Assembly: GCA_030512335.1 (NCBI GenBank)
Contig: JAULSU010000005.1
Location: forward strand, 2,852,001 to 2,916,000
Length of the DNA: 64,000 nucleotides
Direction: 5' to 3'
Source: Immersiella caudata
Taxonomy: Eukaryota > Ascomycota > Sordariomycetes > Sordariales > Lasiosphaeriaceae
Position 1 is the first letter of the stretch. Each line of letters opens with the position of its first letter. The position numbers were made by a program, and so were the translations under genes. The notes under the pieces are model-generated. The model saw only the letters and a list, made by a program, of their open reading frames with translations, was not told where the DNA came from and made no database searches. Of this stretch, positions 20,716-31,095 are shown piece by piece.

Positions 20716-23700
20716 ATGTTTTCCAACGCGTTAAAGTCCATCTCGGCGACCAACATCACCGCCAACTACCAGGTCTCATCCACGGTAACATCGACAGCAG
20801 GTCCCTGGAAGATCTACAATGCGAAGAAGAAGTCGACTGGCAAGGAGTACTCGGTCTTCGTCTTTGACAAGAAGTCGACCCTTGATGCGCACAGTAGTGG
20901 GTTGAGCCGATCTGGGGCGGCCGCCTTCAAGGAGGCCGTCGCCGAGGTTATCGAGCGCCTTAAGAAGGAGGCATCATCACTTGCCAAGCTGCGTCACCCA
21001 AGCGTGCTGGAGCTTGTCGAACCCGTTGAGGAAACGAGAGGAGGGGGGTTGCAGTTCGTCACCGAGCCCGTCACGGCCTCCCTTGCGAGCTTGCTCCAAG
21101 AAAAAGATGAACAAGAAAGGAGTGGCGGTGTTGGTGGACGGGCGAGCCGCTATGTGACGGAGGACGCTGACGGCACCCGGAGGAGGCGGGAGTTGGAGAT
21201 TGACGAGCTCGAAATTCAAAAGGGGTTGCTCCAGATTAGCAAAGCTCTCGAATTTTTGCATGAGGCTGCCGGGCTTGTCCACTGCAATCTCACCCCTGAT
21301 GCCGTACTCATCAATGCTAAGGCAAGCTCACCCCCTCTCTCATCGATGATGTATGGCTAACCTATGTGTGCAGGGAGACTGGAAAATCAGCGGCCTTGCT
21401 TACTGCAGTCCTCCGCCAGACTCGGATAAACCGACGTCCTTCAGACCTATCGCTCTCTCAGAAGTCCTGCAGCACGACCCTAGGCTACCTCGTTCCCTGC
21501 AACTAAACCTGGACTACACCTCCCCTGACTTTATCCTTGACAAGAACTTGACGGTCGCTGCCGATATGTTCTCTCTAGGCTTGGTCTGCATTGCCTTGTA
21601 CAATTCGCCCCATCGGTCACCCCTGGAGTGCCATGCAAGCCTTACTACCGCGAAGAGGAATTTCACTGCGTCTGGCGCCACGCCATCGCAGACAAACAAC
21701 TACCTTTCATCACGCCCGATCCCAAGAGACCTGGCGAATCAAGTGCTGCCGCGGCTTCTCACCCGTCGGCCAGCTAGCAGGATGACGGCCAAGGAGTTCC
21801 AGCAGAGCGAGTATTTTGACAACATCCTCGTGTCGACCATTCGCTTTCTCGATGCCTTCCCAGCCAAAACTGCCAATGAGAAGCAGGCCTTCTTGCGTGG
21901 TTTGATCAAAGTTCTGCCGTCATTCCCGAAATCCGTCATGGAAAAGAAGGTGCTTCCTGCATTGCTCGAAGAAATGAAAGACAGGGAGCTGCTGTCGTTG
22001 ATCCTGCACAATGTGTTCAAAATCATCGAACTTCTGCCGGCTGGGAAAAAGGCTTTTAATAAGCAGGTCCGGCCCAGTTTGAAGGAGATATTCGTGACGA
22101 ACGCGAAGCCTAGCTCCGAGAAAGATCCTCAACGGGACGCCGGTTTAATGATCATTCTTGAGCAGCTGCCAGTTGTTGCAGATAACTGCTCAGGGGCAGA
22201 GTTCAAGGACGGTTAGTTTTTGCGGGAGAGTGGCGAAGTTAAGATGCTAACCCTAGTCCTAGATATCCTGCCGATAATATTTGTCTCCCTGGAGTCGCCC
22301 ACGCCCACACTGGTGGATGCCGCGCTGAGGAGTTTGCCAACTATTTTGTTGGTCCTGGACTTCACTACCATCAAAAATGAGCTCTTCCCTGTCATTGCCA
22401 CTATCTTCAGCAAAACCAACAGCTTGGCCATCAAAGTCAGGGGGTTGCAGGCCTTTGTTGCCCTGTGCGGAGGCTCTAATGACCCAAATGCTGATGACGG
22501 CCTGGACGGGTTTGGGCCGGACAAGAAAAAGGGGTCGTCGTCCAGCGCATTGGACAAGTACACGATGCAAGAGAAGATAGTGCCATTGATCAAGGCGATC
22601 AAGACGAAAGAACCGGCTGTCATGATGGCCGCTCTAACCACCTTGAAGGTCATCGGCAACGTTGCAGACGCTGAGTTCGTTGCCATGGACATTCTGCCCA
22701 TCCTGTGGAACATGAGTCTCGGCCCCCTTTTAGATCTCAAGCAGTTTCAGGCCTTCATGGATTTGATCAAGACGCTGTCGAGGAGAGTTGAAGATGAGCA
22801 GACTAAGAAGCTTCAGGAGCTCTCCGGTGGCGGCAATGTCTCCACAGCTGTCAATGACGACTTCATGTCATTCGGCACTATCGCTGGCTCTTCCCTGGAG
22901 GCCAACGGAACTAGCGAGACCGACTTTGAGATGTTGGTGAAGGGCAAAACAGGCGGAGGTTCTTCCTCCAACCCACTAGACTCGGGATGGGATAACCTCG
23001 CTTCGCCAAACTCGACGATTGCCTCTCCAGGTCTTAAAACTAGTGGGAAGACAACCCCAACGCCTGCGTTCTCTTGGTCAACACCCAGCCCAGCTGCAGC
23101 AAGCAGCGGAAACCAGTTCGGGGCTGTCAAGGCCCAGCAACCCTCGTTTCGAACAGTTACACCCGACCTCGGTCGGTTCGAAGCACTTACACCTACAGCC
23201 ACACAATATTCCCAGCCGTTGCAACCAACAAATCCTACGCCGCAACAGCAATCATCAACATCAGTCAGCTGGGGCAACGCCTCGACGGCGACAAGCAGCC
23301 CCTGGTCGGCACCGTCGCCCCAGCAACAGCAACCTCCAACTTCGGCGTTTGGCGGCATGTCTCTGGGACAGATGCAGTCCCCAGCAGGCAACCAGGCATC
23401 AAGAGCCTCATCCTTTGCCCTGCCGCCTCCCCCGGCTGTCAACACACCGTCATTGGGTGGCGGAGGCTCCTTCAGCCTTGCCCCGCCACCAGGAGCACCA
23501 CAACGACAGACCTCCTTTGGAGGGATGGGTGGCATGGCCTCCTCCGGCATGTCGTCTCTCTCATCCATGGGCAATTCAGGGATGTCATCCCTCTCGCCCA
23601 TGGGTAACTCCGGGGTGTCTTCCTTCTCCTCAACTAATCCCGGGATGATGTCCGGTCTGAACAGCGGGATGAACAGCATGAACAGCATGAACAGTATGAA

Positions 23701-23875
23701 CAGCATGATGAACAAGAATACCGGTGGGATGGGGGCTGGTATAGGCATGGGGATGATGCAGCAGCAGCGGCAGCAGCAGCAGCAGCAGCAGCAGCAATAC
23801 CAACAGGCGCAGGCACAGCAACAGCAACAACAAGGGCAAAAATCAGGGTTAGATAAATATGCTAGCTTGTTATGA
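20716..23875 (+). CDS. SCY1: SCY1-type pseudokinase (SCYL2-like) with HEAT repeats and polyQ tail
   Basis: 1018 residues from exons 20716-21321, 21374-22211 and 22263-23875. The kinase-like N-terminal domain lacks catalytic residues: the HRD loop reads LVHCNLTPDAVLI (about 188-199), and DFG is replaced by GDWKISGL (203-210). These are hallmarks of the SCY1 family, whose members act in clathrin and endosome/Golgi traffic. A helical HEAT-type region follows, with segments such as LELFPVIATIF-like and KVIGNVADAEF repeats. The last roughly 300 residues are low complexity: S/T/P/Q-rich, a (MNS)n stretch at about 23671-23709, and polyglutamine at about 23758-23832. Intron 1 uses a GC donor (AAG|GCAAGC) with a GCTAAC branch point; no usable GT donor keeps the frame. 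Intron 2 is conventional. Confidence 0.9.
21322..21373 (+). other. GC-AG intron in SCY1
   Basis: A 52-bp intron whose donor is AAG|GCAAGC and whose acceptor is TGTGCAG|GGA, with branch point GCTAAC. Removing it joins two pseudokinase segments, ending INAK and starting GDWKISGL, in frame. Confidence 0.8.
23758..23835 (+). repeat. CAG/CAA repeat encoding polyglutamine
   Basis: Imperfect CAG and CAA tract near the 3' end of SCY1, translated as Q-runs interrupted by R, Y, A and G. It is a likely length-polymorphic site. Confidence 0.9.
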
Positions 23876-24506
23876 GAATAGAGTGGGGTCGGAACGGAGG
23901 GAGAACTGATTTCTTGGCTACAAAAAGCGTCATGTGCAGGCTCATGCGGGCAAGAAGGGGAAGGAAGCCATTTTCTGGAGTTGAGAGGGGGATTGGCGGT
24001 GGAATGAGATTTCCGGATGGTGACAACATTTGACACAAGTTGTGGGCCTAAAGTGAAGGATAGGACATTGACATAAAGTGAGGTAGCTGCCCCTTTGTCT
24101 CAAGTGATATCCGAGCCCCCTATCCAATCGTGAAACCCTGCCAGTCAAGCAAAAGGGGATTTTCTGTTTTATTTTGTCTTGAATGGTGTCCCATTTGCTT
24201 TCCGTCCACCTAACACAGGGGGTTTAGCCAGGATGCCCGTTGCAAACGGACCCCGCTCTTGTTCCCTGGCCCATCGATGGGGCGTTTGCACTTTGAGAGG
24301 AAGCCACGACCCAGGTTTTCACGAAGTTTGCAGCCACCCACTCTACAGTTTCCACACTCACTGGAGACCTTTTCCCTCGCAGTGGGTGGCATACACAAGA
24401 TTTGTCTGACCTCTTTCCTTCAAGGCAGGGCTCTTTCGTTCAATAGTATCATTTCCACCTCCGCCTCCGTCACTGAGCCGTCTTGATAGGCACCGATTGC
24501 CAGGAG
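23876..24506. other. Intergenic, between SCY1 and the BTB pseudogene
   Basis: About 630 bp with no recognisable gene, RNA or repeat. Confidence 0.5.
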
Positions 24507-25667
24507 ATGGATCATCAGGGAAGGGACTCCCAGGTATCGGCACTTTCGGAACCTTCTCTGGCGTCTCGGAGTCCACCGACGGCTTCGCGGCCTACCGGGC
24601 AGAGAGCTATAGCGCCTCCAGCAGCCTCACAGCTGTCGGTAGCCTCGATAGCTACACTGCCCTCAGGTCTAAATGCCTCGAATGCCGACTCCGATGTCCC
24701 AAAGTCTGGGACAGACTTCTGCCAAAACCTTGCATGCGAGATCTCCAACCAAGGACACCCCAGAGGACCAACATTACAAACGGAATCGAGTGTTGTTGGG
24801 GGGCGGATGCAGCAACCGCTGACGCATACAAGGACTCGGGACCGCGACACGTTTACCGATTTCACCTTGATCTGCGGCACTGACCGACACCGTGTCCACA
24901 AGCTCGTCATTTGCACCCAGTCCAAATTGTTCAACGCAGCCTGTACCGGCGCCTTCAAGGAGGCTTCGAGCAACGAGTTCGACATGCCTGAAGACGATCC
25001 GATCATGGTGTCGAAAATGGTCGAACATCCCTACAGTGGTAGATATGAAGTGGGAGCGGACAGTGCAACACAACAGGGCGACGAATCGGGCCATGACGTC
25101 GCCGACTCGCGTGTTCACGCGAGAATGTTCGCCCTCGCCGACAAGTACGACATTGCTGGGCTTCTGCAATTTTGCGAAAACTGAGAACCACGAAAAAATC
25201 CACAATCCTCCTTGTCATCGGCACAAAATGTTGGATGCCGTCCTCCAGACCATACCCGACATCTACGAGCTCATACCGACCTCGGTCCGTGAACTCCGTG
25301 ACACAGCGGCGTGGGGGGCACGAACACTAGCCAGAGTATGTACGGTTACTGCTGTTTTTCCCACCCTCTTTTCCCTATTACCCTAGTGCCTCAGGAGGAA
25401 AAGGTCCCCTCCTAGAATGGAGATTATATCGCTGACGTTCATCAGGCTCGCGACGGCGTAGAAGCTGAGAACATGGCCACCATGATCCGAGAGGTTGGTA
25501 AGAGCCACCCCGATTTCTTGAGTGACGTGCTGGCATCTTTCATCTACAAACCTGTTATTTCAGAAGGTGGCAACTGTGCGTATGAGCATTTTGAAGGGGG
25601 TTGCGTCCACAGGGGATTTCCCCGTTGTAAGTCACGGTACCAGACTGTCAGTGTCCGCAGAGAGTGA
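24507..25667 (+). pseudogene. BTB/POZ-domain protein, interrupted by a one-base frameshift
   Basis: Related to the large filamentous-fungal family of BTB proteins, whose domain mediates dimerisation or Cul3 binding. A serine/proline-rich N terminus leads into the BTB core, DFTLICGTDRHRVHKLVICT, then LFNAACTGAFKEA and ARMFALADKYDIAGLLQF. The frame then ends at TGA 25183 or just before, while conserved sequence continues one frame over (MLDAVLQTIPDIYELIPTSV). Removing one T from the TTTT run at about 25170 would reconnect the two, so a single indel or sequencing error explains the break. The 3' part has a normal intron at 25336-25445 (GTATGT donor, ATCAG acceptor) and ends at 25667. An alternative start is ATG 24807, just before the BTB core. 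The preserved intron and codons argue for a recent event. Confidence 0.7.
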
Positions 25668-26386
25668 CAGCAGCATTTTTTTTTAAAAAAAAATAAATAA
25701 ATAATTTGTGGAAAACCTAGCAACGCGTTATTCCTCGTGAAACTTGTTACATTCCGGATACGCTATCTCGTTCCCAGCATGCCTTGCTTTGAAGACAGGG
25801 GAGTTGTGGAAGTCTCTCTCACATAATTTTTGGATTTAGAGTGGCTGTTTTCTTTGGTCACTAGGTTCTGGTCTGGTTTGTGGATAAACTCATTACTTCG
25901 GTCGCGAGATTACATTCTTTTTGGGAGTTTATATTTTCAAGAGAGCGTGTTGAAGGGTGGGTTTACCCCTTTTGGATCTCGGCCTCGGCATGTATGCTCG
26001 GTGATACACCAGGAAGCCGGCATTCCAAAGGGTTTTTGGACACGGGATGGAGCTTAGCTCTTGAAGATACGATGATGAAGCACAGAGAAATTTCCGGCCA
26101 CGAGCTACTCTCCCTTGGACAGGGAAGCTCCATTGACTGGAGAACCAAACTAGCCATCCCCTCAACCGACACCAGACACAATACATATACCACTCACAGG
26201 TCAAATCAAGGCTTGGCCAACAACTTCATCAGTTACAAAGCTACAACCGTCCAAGTCCACACCCAGCGACCTTGCCAGCCAGAGCAGCCCCCTTTTTCCA
26301 GTCCCCACAGAGTTCCTCCCACAAGGGAGCCCACCGCCCAACCAGGACAAATGAAACAGAACCGATGCTGTGCTATCCCTTCTATT
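25668..26386. other. Intergenic, between the BTB pseudogene and MCM10
   Basis: About 720 bp without a gene. A T9-A9 tract followed by an AAAT-like repeat lies at 25676-25704, directly after the BTB stop, and probably marks its 3' processing region. The rest is the 3' flank of MCM10. Confidence 0.5.
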
Positions 26387-28960
26387 TTACTTTACAATAA
26401 TCAAGTCATCATCATCGTCATCATCCAAAATAACCTGCCTCCTGTTCTTCGCCGCAGCCGACAACGGCTCCCCTAAACTCTCCCTCCCTGCCTCGCGAAT
26501 TCCCTTCTCCGTGACGAACCGCGTCTTTTTCCTAACCGGCGACCGATCCCCATTTCTACTCGCCGGTGGTGGCGCCGCTGATGATGACGAACCCCCAGTG
26601 GCTGTATCCGTAGCGAAATCCGAACCTTTCCTTCCATCTAGCCTCTCGCCGTCTTTCATTCGGGCGAGTTTCGTGCCGAGGGCTGAGCCCCAACCTAGCG
26701 CGGCGCCTTTGCTTCCGGAGAGGGAGCCGGTCGCGGTAGAACTCGACGCCGAAGATTCTGGTCGCTTGCGCTTGACAGGGGCGAGACTGATTTTCGGGCC
26801 GTCCTCGCCACGCTTGCCCACGAGGCCGAGGGCGCGAGCGTCCCAGCGGGCTGGGATGTTACTCTCGGCGTTGCTTGCGGTGGTGGAGAGGCTTGTGTTG
26901 GTGATGCGTGAGGATAGGGATCCCGAAATGACTGCTGAGGCGGGAGAGGATGAGGAGATAGTGGATCCGAAGGCGCTGCTTGCGGTGGGTAGTCTGGCGA
27001 TCGGTCCGGCTGCGCGGCTCATGTATTCCTTGCCGGCTCCGCCGCCGATCTCGCCGAGGCGCTTTGCGATGTCACGCTCTTTCTCCTGGCGCTGAAGTTT
27101 TCGTTTGAGGCCTTCTTCTCTTTCGGCGCGGTCTGCAAACCCGCCCTCTCGCTCGTCGTCCATAGCGGCGCGGTGGGCGCCGTTGACGAAGTAGGTAGCA
27201 TGGGCGAAGCGGTCATAGTTGCCACGCTTGAGCTCCTCGTCCGTTTTCTCACGTTTATTTTTGAAGCCAAAAACCTCGTTATGTTTACTCCGGGGACCTT
27301 TACCCCCACCGAACCCCGTGGTGTTGTTCAGCTCGATACGACCAGCACGGGTCTTGCGAATTGCCTCGTTGGTATGAAACTCGCAGTACTCGGTGCGGCG
27401 AACGTTGATCCAGCTGTTGCACATTGACCCATCCTTCTTCACACTCTTGCAGTACCCAATATCGCGGGCGTTACCGATCTCTAGAATTGTATCGGCATCG
27501 CTGTTGATGACTATTCCGAATCTGCCCGTCGCCTCACGTCCAGGGGGTGGTGGGATGATGCTCGGGTTGAGAATGGCTAGTACCGTGCCTGGTGAAAGCT
27601 TCCAGAAGCGTTCGAATCCAGAGTTGAAGAGGTAGAGCTCCAGCTCAAACTGTAGGTCAACAAGGGTGACCACCATGTACTTTCCACGGTCTTTTTGTGC
27701 CTTGCCATCGCCTCCTGGGCCTGGCTTGTGGCTCCGCGGGTCGGACTTGCTGGCAATGATGGCAAAGACGACGATGTCGCTTTCGATGTCTGGAAGGGAC
27801 CAATCTGGTGCCTTGACGTGCTTCAGTAGATCTTTGATAAGGTAGGTCTTCATCCCCCTGATAGCGCGGGTAAGGACCTTGTGGGGTAAGACGCGCTTGG
27901 AGAGGTGAAGTCCAGAGTATGGTTCAAAAGATGCTTCTGAGTCTGCGCCAGCATTTGTCGAGTCTGCCGCAGCCGAGTCGCCGTCTAGTAGTTCGGCCCC
28001 TCGTGGAGGTTGTGTTCGTATGCTGGGCGCAGTGCTGCTTCGCGGTATCTGCCCCTCATTTATCCTCCCCGTGGCTGAGAGAACATCGCTTCTGGAGTAC
28101 TCTTGTGCCTTGTAGGGTTGATCTGGGATATCGGCGGCCTTAATCTTATATTCCTCCATCTCTTCTTTCCCAACACTAAACGCCGAGCTGCGAATATTTT
28201 TTATCCTCTGTTGTCTCTCCAACCGGGACGCATCCTCAGACCTCGCAGATGCCAACCGCTCGTTGAAACTCATGGGGCGCGCCTCTTCCTCCGCTGGCTG
28301 TCCAGGCAAGGGGGTCTTCGTCCGTCGTAAATAGCCACCCTGCTGTAATGGCCGGTCCTCTTGAGACTTCCTCAGGCTGGGTGCCCTTTTGAGCGAGACG
28401 TCGGTTGCCCGTAATCCCTTATCGATGCCCAGAACCACTCGTTGTGGGGATGTATTCACGTTTGCCGCGCTGTTAGCCCTCTTGACAGGAGATGCGGGAA
28501 CTTGAATTGGTGGCGCCTGTCCATTTTGTCGCTCCATCCTGTCCCGCGCCGCTGCGATCTTGGATTGTATTGGAAGTTCCCTCAGCCCCGCCTCCTCTGG
28601 GACCGATACCGGTCGTGATCCGTTCGCGCCACCCCCTGAAGCTGGCGCGGCGGCCTTTTTCTGAGCTTTCGCAGCCTTGAGCTTCTTGAGTTTTAGTTTC
28701 GCCTCGATCGCCTGCAGCTGAAGTTTGAGAATCTCCTCGTCCTCTTCATCGTCATCCTCCCCTTCGTCGTCTAGTTGATCTTCTGTGGTGTACTTCGAGC
28801 TTATTCCCGAGGTGGACTTGGACATCCTGGGCTTGGATGGCGATGGGCTAGGTGACATGCGCTCAGCGAGACGTTGCAAGCGCTCGCGCCCCGAGGGCGT
28901 ACTTAGGAGCGCCTCGTGGGGCGATCGTGGAGGCCATTGGGAAGCCATATCTGATGTCAT
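26387..28960 (-). CDS. MCM10: DNA replication initiation factor Mcm10
   Basis: Intron-less, 857 residues. Mcm10 binds ssDNA/dsDNA and the CMG helicase, activates origins and recruits polymerase alpha. A coiled-coil-prone acidic/basic N terminus (DDEGEDDDEEDEE, then LKLKKLKAAKAQKK) corresponds to the oligomerisation region. The conserved internal OB-fold covers about 350-495 (HLSKRVLPHKVLTRAIRGMK, VVTLVDLQFELELYLF). The zinc knuckle follows at about 503-530, GYCKSVKKDGSMCNSW with CEFH, a CCCH-type ligand set. After it come basic stretches and an S/A-rich tail ending in an acidic DDDDDDLIIVK. Length is typical of filamentous fungi. ATG 28960 is the first in frame; an in-frame Met four codons on is an alternative. 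It is divergent from RNH202 with about 700 bp between, which includes an MluI cell-cycle box. Confidence 0.94.
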   Translation of the reverse strand: MTSDMASQWPPRSPHEALLSTPSGRERLQRLAERMSPSPSPSKPRMSKSTSGISSKYTTEDQLDDEGEDDDEEDEEILKLQLQAIEAKLKLKKLKAAKAQKKAAAPASGGGANGSRPVSVPEEAGLRELPIQSKIAAARDRMERQNGQAPPIQVPASPVKRANSAANVNTSPQRVVLGIDKGLRATDVSLKRAPSLRKSQEDRPLQQGGYLRRTKTPLPGQPAEEEARPMSFNERLASARSEDASRLERQQRIKNIRSSAFSVGKEEMEEYKIKAADIPDQPYKAQEYSRSDVLSATGRINEGQIPRSSTAPSIRTQPPRGAELLDGDSAAADSTNAGADSEASFEPYSGLHLSKRVLPHKVLTRAIRGMKTYLIKDLLKHVKAPDWSLPDIESDIVVFAIIASKSDPRSHKPGPGGDGKAQKDRGKYMVVTLVDLQFELELYLFNSGFERFWKLSPGTVLAILNPSIIPPPPGREATGRFGIVINSDADTILEIGNARDIGYCKSVKKDGSMCNSWINVRRTEYCEFHTNEAIRKTRAGRIELNNTTGFGGGKGPRSKHNEVFGFKNKREKTDEELKRGNYDRFAHATYFVNGAHRAAMDDEREGGFADRAEREEGLKRKLQRQEKERDIAKRLGEIGGGAGKEYMSRAAGPIARLPTASSAFGSTISSSSPASAVISGSLSSRITNTSLSTTASNAESNIPARWDARALGLVGKRGEDGPKISLAPVKRKRPESSASSSTATGSLSGSKGAALGWGSALGTKLARMKDGERLDGRKGSDFATDTATGGSSSSAAPPPASRNGDRSPVRKKTRFVTEKGIREAGRESLGEPLSAAAKNRRQVILDDDDDDDLIIVK

Positions 28961-29661
28961 CGTAAGCCCGTTTTCTTTGCGGCAGCATGAGGGAAGAGGC
29001 GCCGTACCGAGGAGCGAATGCCCGAACCCTCAACCCCTTCCAAGGTTTAGGCCGGCGCGGGGAATCCAAACACGCCCACCGTTGTTTACTAGTTCAGACG
29101 AAAACCGGAAGCAAACCAGCCCTGCGAAGCAACGGTATGCTGGGATCCTCCTATATTAGCCAATTAAGGTCGTACGCGGCGACATTGTCGTCGGAAGGCT
29201 GCAGAGCATCCAGTTGGGGGTCGATGTCGTTTTCGTGAATTCAGGTTCGGTGAGACCGCAAAAATTGCAGGGTGAGGGCTGTCAGGTTTCATCCAACGAC
29301 AATGAGCTTGTCAAACCCAAAAGAGCTCGGCTTGTCAACCTCGAATTCCAGAACGGAGCGATAAGCCTCGAAATGGCGCCGATAAGGCAAAAGCTGGTGG
29401 TGGGATGCAGGGAGTGGAACACGCTTGCAAAGTCGGCGTCAAAGCCAAGACATCTGTCGCGATGCGACGCGTCCAAGTCGCGTCAAAACCCCCCCCCCCC
29501 CCCGACAGGGGTCTAACACATTGCCCTTGTCGACCGCGAGCCTGCAATTGATCCCCTACTGACGATTGGATGCACTTTTTGGACGTCGAAATATACATTC
29601 TACGGAAACCCGCGCGTTTTGCCTTAGTCAACAAATTTTGGAACCCATAATACCTTCAGCC
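28961..29661. promoter_or_regulatory. Divergent MCM10/RNH202 promoter with MCB-like sites and CCAAT box
   Basis: 701 bp between the two starts. It contains an exact ACGCGT (29467-29472), TCGCGT seven bases further on (29478-29483), ACGCGG at 29174-29179 and a CCAAT at 29160-29164. ACGCGT is the MBF (Mbp1-Swi6) site used for G1/S genes in yeasts. A run of 15 C lies at 29489-29503. Confidence 0.55.
29489..29503 (+). repeat. C15 homopolymer
   Basis: Fifteen consecutive C bases between the MCB-like pair and the RNH202 start. The length is probably unstable in vivo or uncertain in the assembly. Confidence 0.9.
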
Positions 29662-30966
29662 ATGGCCAGGACACGAGCAACTAAAGGGGCTTCCTCGACA
29701 GCCAAAGCCGAACCAGCAAAGCCCTCCTCAACATCAGCCTACAGCCTCCCACCAGAAGCAAAGAACCCCCCAAGGTTCTTCATCATCCCCAAGACGGCCA
29801 CTCCAGCAGCGCGAATCGTAACCCTTCAAAATCCGCGATATGCAAAGCCCACGAGATATCTTGTCTGCCCCGAAGCAGGCTTCTTCGAGTTCAACAAGAT
29901 CACACCGCCCAAGTCTGCGCCCCGGAGCTGGCTCCTCGACAACGCTAGGTTAGAAGGTGGCTCGAAGGGTGGCCTCGATGCGCAGGTCGCCAGCAACCCT
30001 GAGCTCTATGTCGCGACACCGATTGATCCATTGTTCCTTCTACTTCCCGCGCTGGCCACGACGGAGGGATGCAAGTCTGGAGACGACGCTAAAGGATCGA
30101 AGAAGCGCATGTTCTTGTCCAGCGATGACCACTTCGATGCGATCTCGGAGCCGGGAGGCCATCTTGTGGATATTCTGGCGTGGCCTAGCGCAAGGGAGAT
30201 TCTCGTGTCGAGGATGGACGCTGTGTGTGCCTCTGTCGAGGCTGGAGATGAGCAGATGTACCGACTGAGTGAGAAGAGGCTAGTGGAGGAGATTCTGTCC
30301 AAGGCGAAACGGATGAGCGAAAAGGGTTTGCCGAAGAGCTTGGAGGACAAGTTTGTAACGAAAGCGCTGGAGGCTCCTATTCTTGGGATCAGGAGCAAAC
30401 CTTCGCCAAGCGCCGAGAGCAAGAGTACGTCGGAGAGCAGCACCCCTCAGGCTGATGGTGCCGACTCCCAATCTACGGTGTCATCTGTGGAGACTTCAGC
30501 GAGCTCGGCCTCTGAGGCATCTACTGTCGCCACATCGGTATCAGGCGATTCGGGTGCTAATGAGGTCCTCACGAGCGCGATCACTGCATCTGAAGAGGTC
30601 ATCAAGCTGCAACGGCTACGGATCGCTTTCAACTTCATCTGCTCCAGCTATATTGCACCACCATTGGCCGGCCAGTTGAAGGAGTTGGTATCAAAATCAT
30701 CCTCCGTGGACTTTACTCCGCTGGACGAATACATTACCCAGCTCGCAAAGTTGCGGCAGGAGGCAATGGCAGCGCGGGCGCCTGATTACTCGCGGAAGCG
30801 AGCGCTGGACGACGAGGAGGAGTACGAGCGGGCTGAGAAACGCCGAAAGAAGGAGGAAGAGGATAAGGTCAAGAAGGCGAACCAGAGCCGCGGTGTCAAA
30901 CAGCTGGCCAAGATCAACACTTCGGGAATGAAGAAGATGAGCGATTTCTTCAAGAAGAAAACATAG
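29662..30966 (+). CDS. RNH202: Ribonuclease H2 subunit B
   Basis: Non-catalytic subunit of RNase H2, which removes misincorporated ribonucleotides and RNA-DNA hybrids in the nucleus. Single exon, 434 residues, starting at ATG 29662 (MARTRATKGASS). The N-terminal triple-barrel region includes PRFFIIPKTATPAARIVTLQ and the FEFNKITPPKSAPRSWLL segment. The helical part has the family stretch ISEPGGHLVDILAWPSA and later LQRLRIAFNFICSSYI APP. The very C terminus, GMKKMSDFFKKKT, resembles a PCNA-interacting (PIP) box with FF and basic flanks, as in human RNASEH2B; the leading Gln is missing, so binding is not certain. A basic/acidic coiled stretch RAEKRRKKEEEDK precedes it. It shares a promoter with MCM10 and converges on DUO1, 129 bp between stops. 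Confidence 0.92.
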   Translation: MARTRATKGASSTAKAEPAKPSSTSAYSLPPEAKNPPRFFIIPKTATPAARIVTLQNPRYAKPTRYLVCPEAGFFEFNKITPPKSAPRSWLLDNARLEGGSKGGLDAQVASNPELYVATPIDPLFLLLPALATTEGCKSGDDAKGSKKRMFLSSDDHFDAISEPGGHLVDILAWPSAREILVSRMDAVCASVEAGDEQMYRLSEKRLVEEILSKAKRMSEKGLPKSLEDKFVTKALEAPILGIRSKPSPSAESKSTSESSTPQADGADSQSTVSSVETSASSASEASTVATSVSGDSGANEVLTSAITASEEVIKLQRLRIAFNFICSSYIAPPLAGQLKELVSKSSSVDFTPLDEYITQLAKLRQEAMAARAPDYSRKRALDDEEEYERAEKRRKKEEEDKVKKANQSRGVKQLAKINTSGMKKMSDFFKKKT

Positions 30967-31095
30967 GCTAGATAAGCCTCATGGGTCGTGTCTTGATATG
31001 TTTTGTAATATGCCAATGTTTGGGGTACTTGTCACGGCGTCGTTGGGTACGGCATGTAGGGGATCATTTCATGGATGGCAATGCAAGTTAAATTC

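Noticed and set aside
22813..24036. 407-codon open frame antisense to SCY1
   Set aside because: It mirrors the low-complexity SCY1 tail (polyQ read backwards as polyC/L), so it is a shadow of the coding strand.
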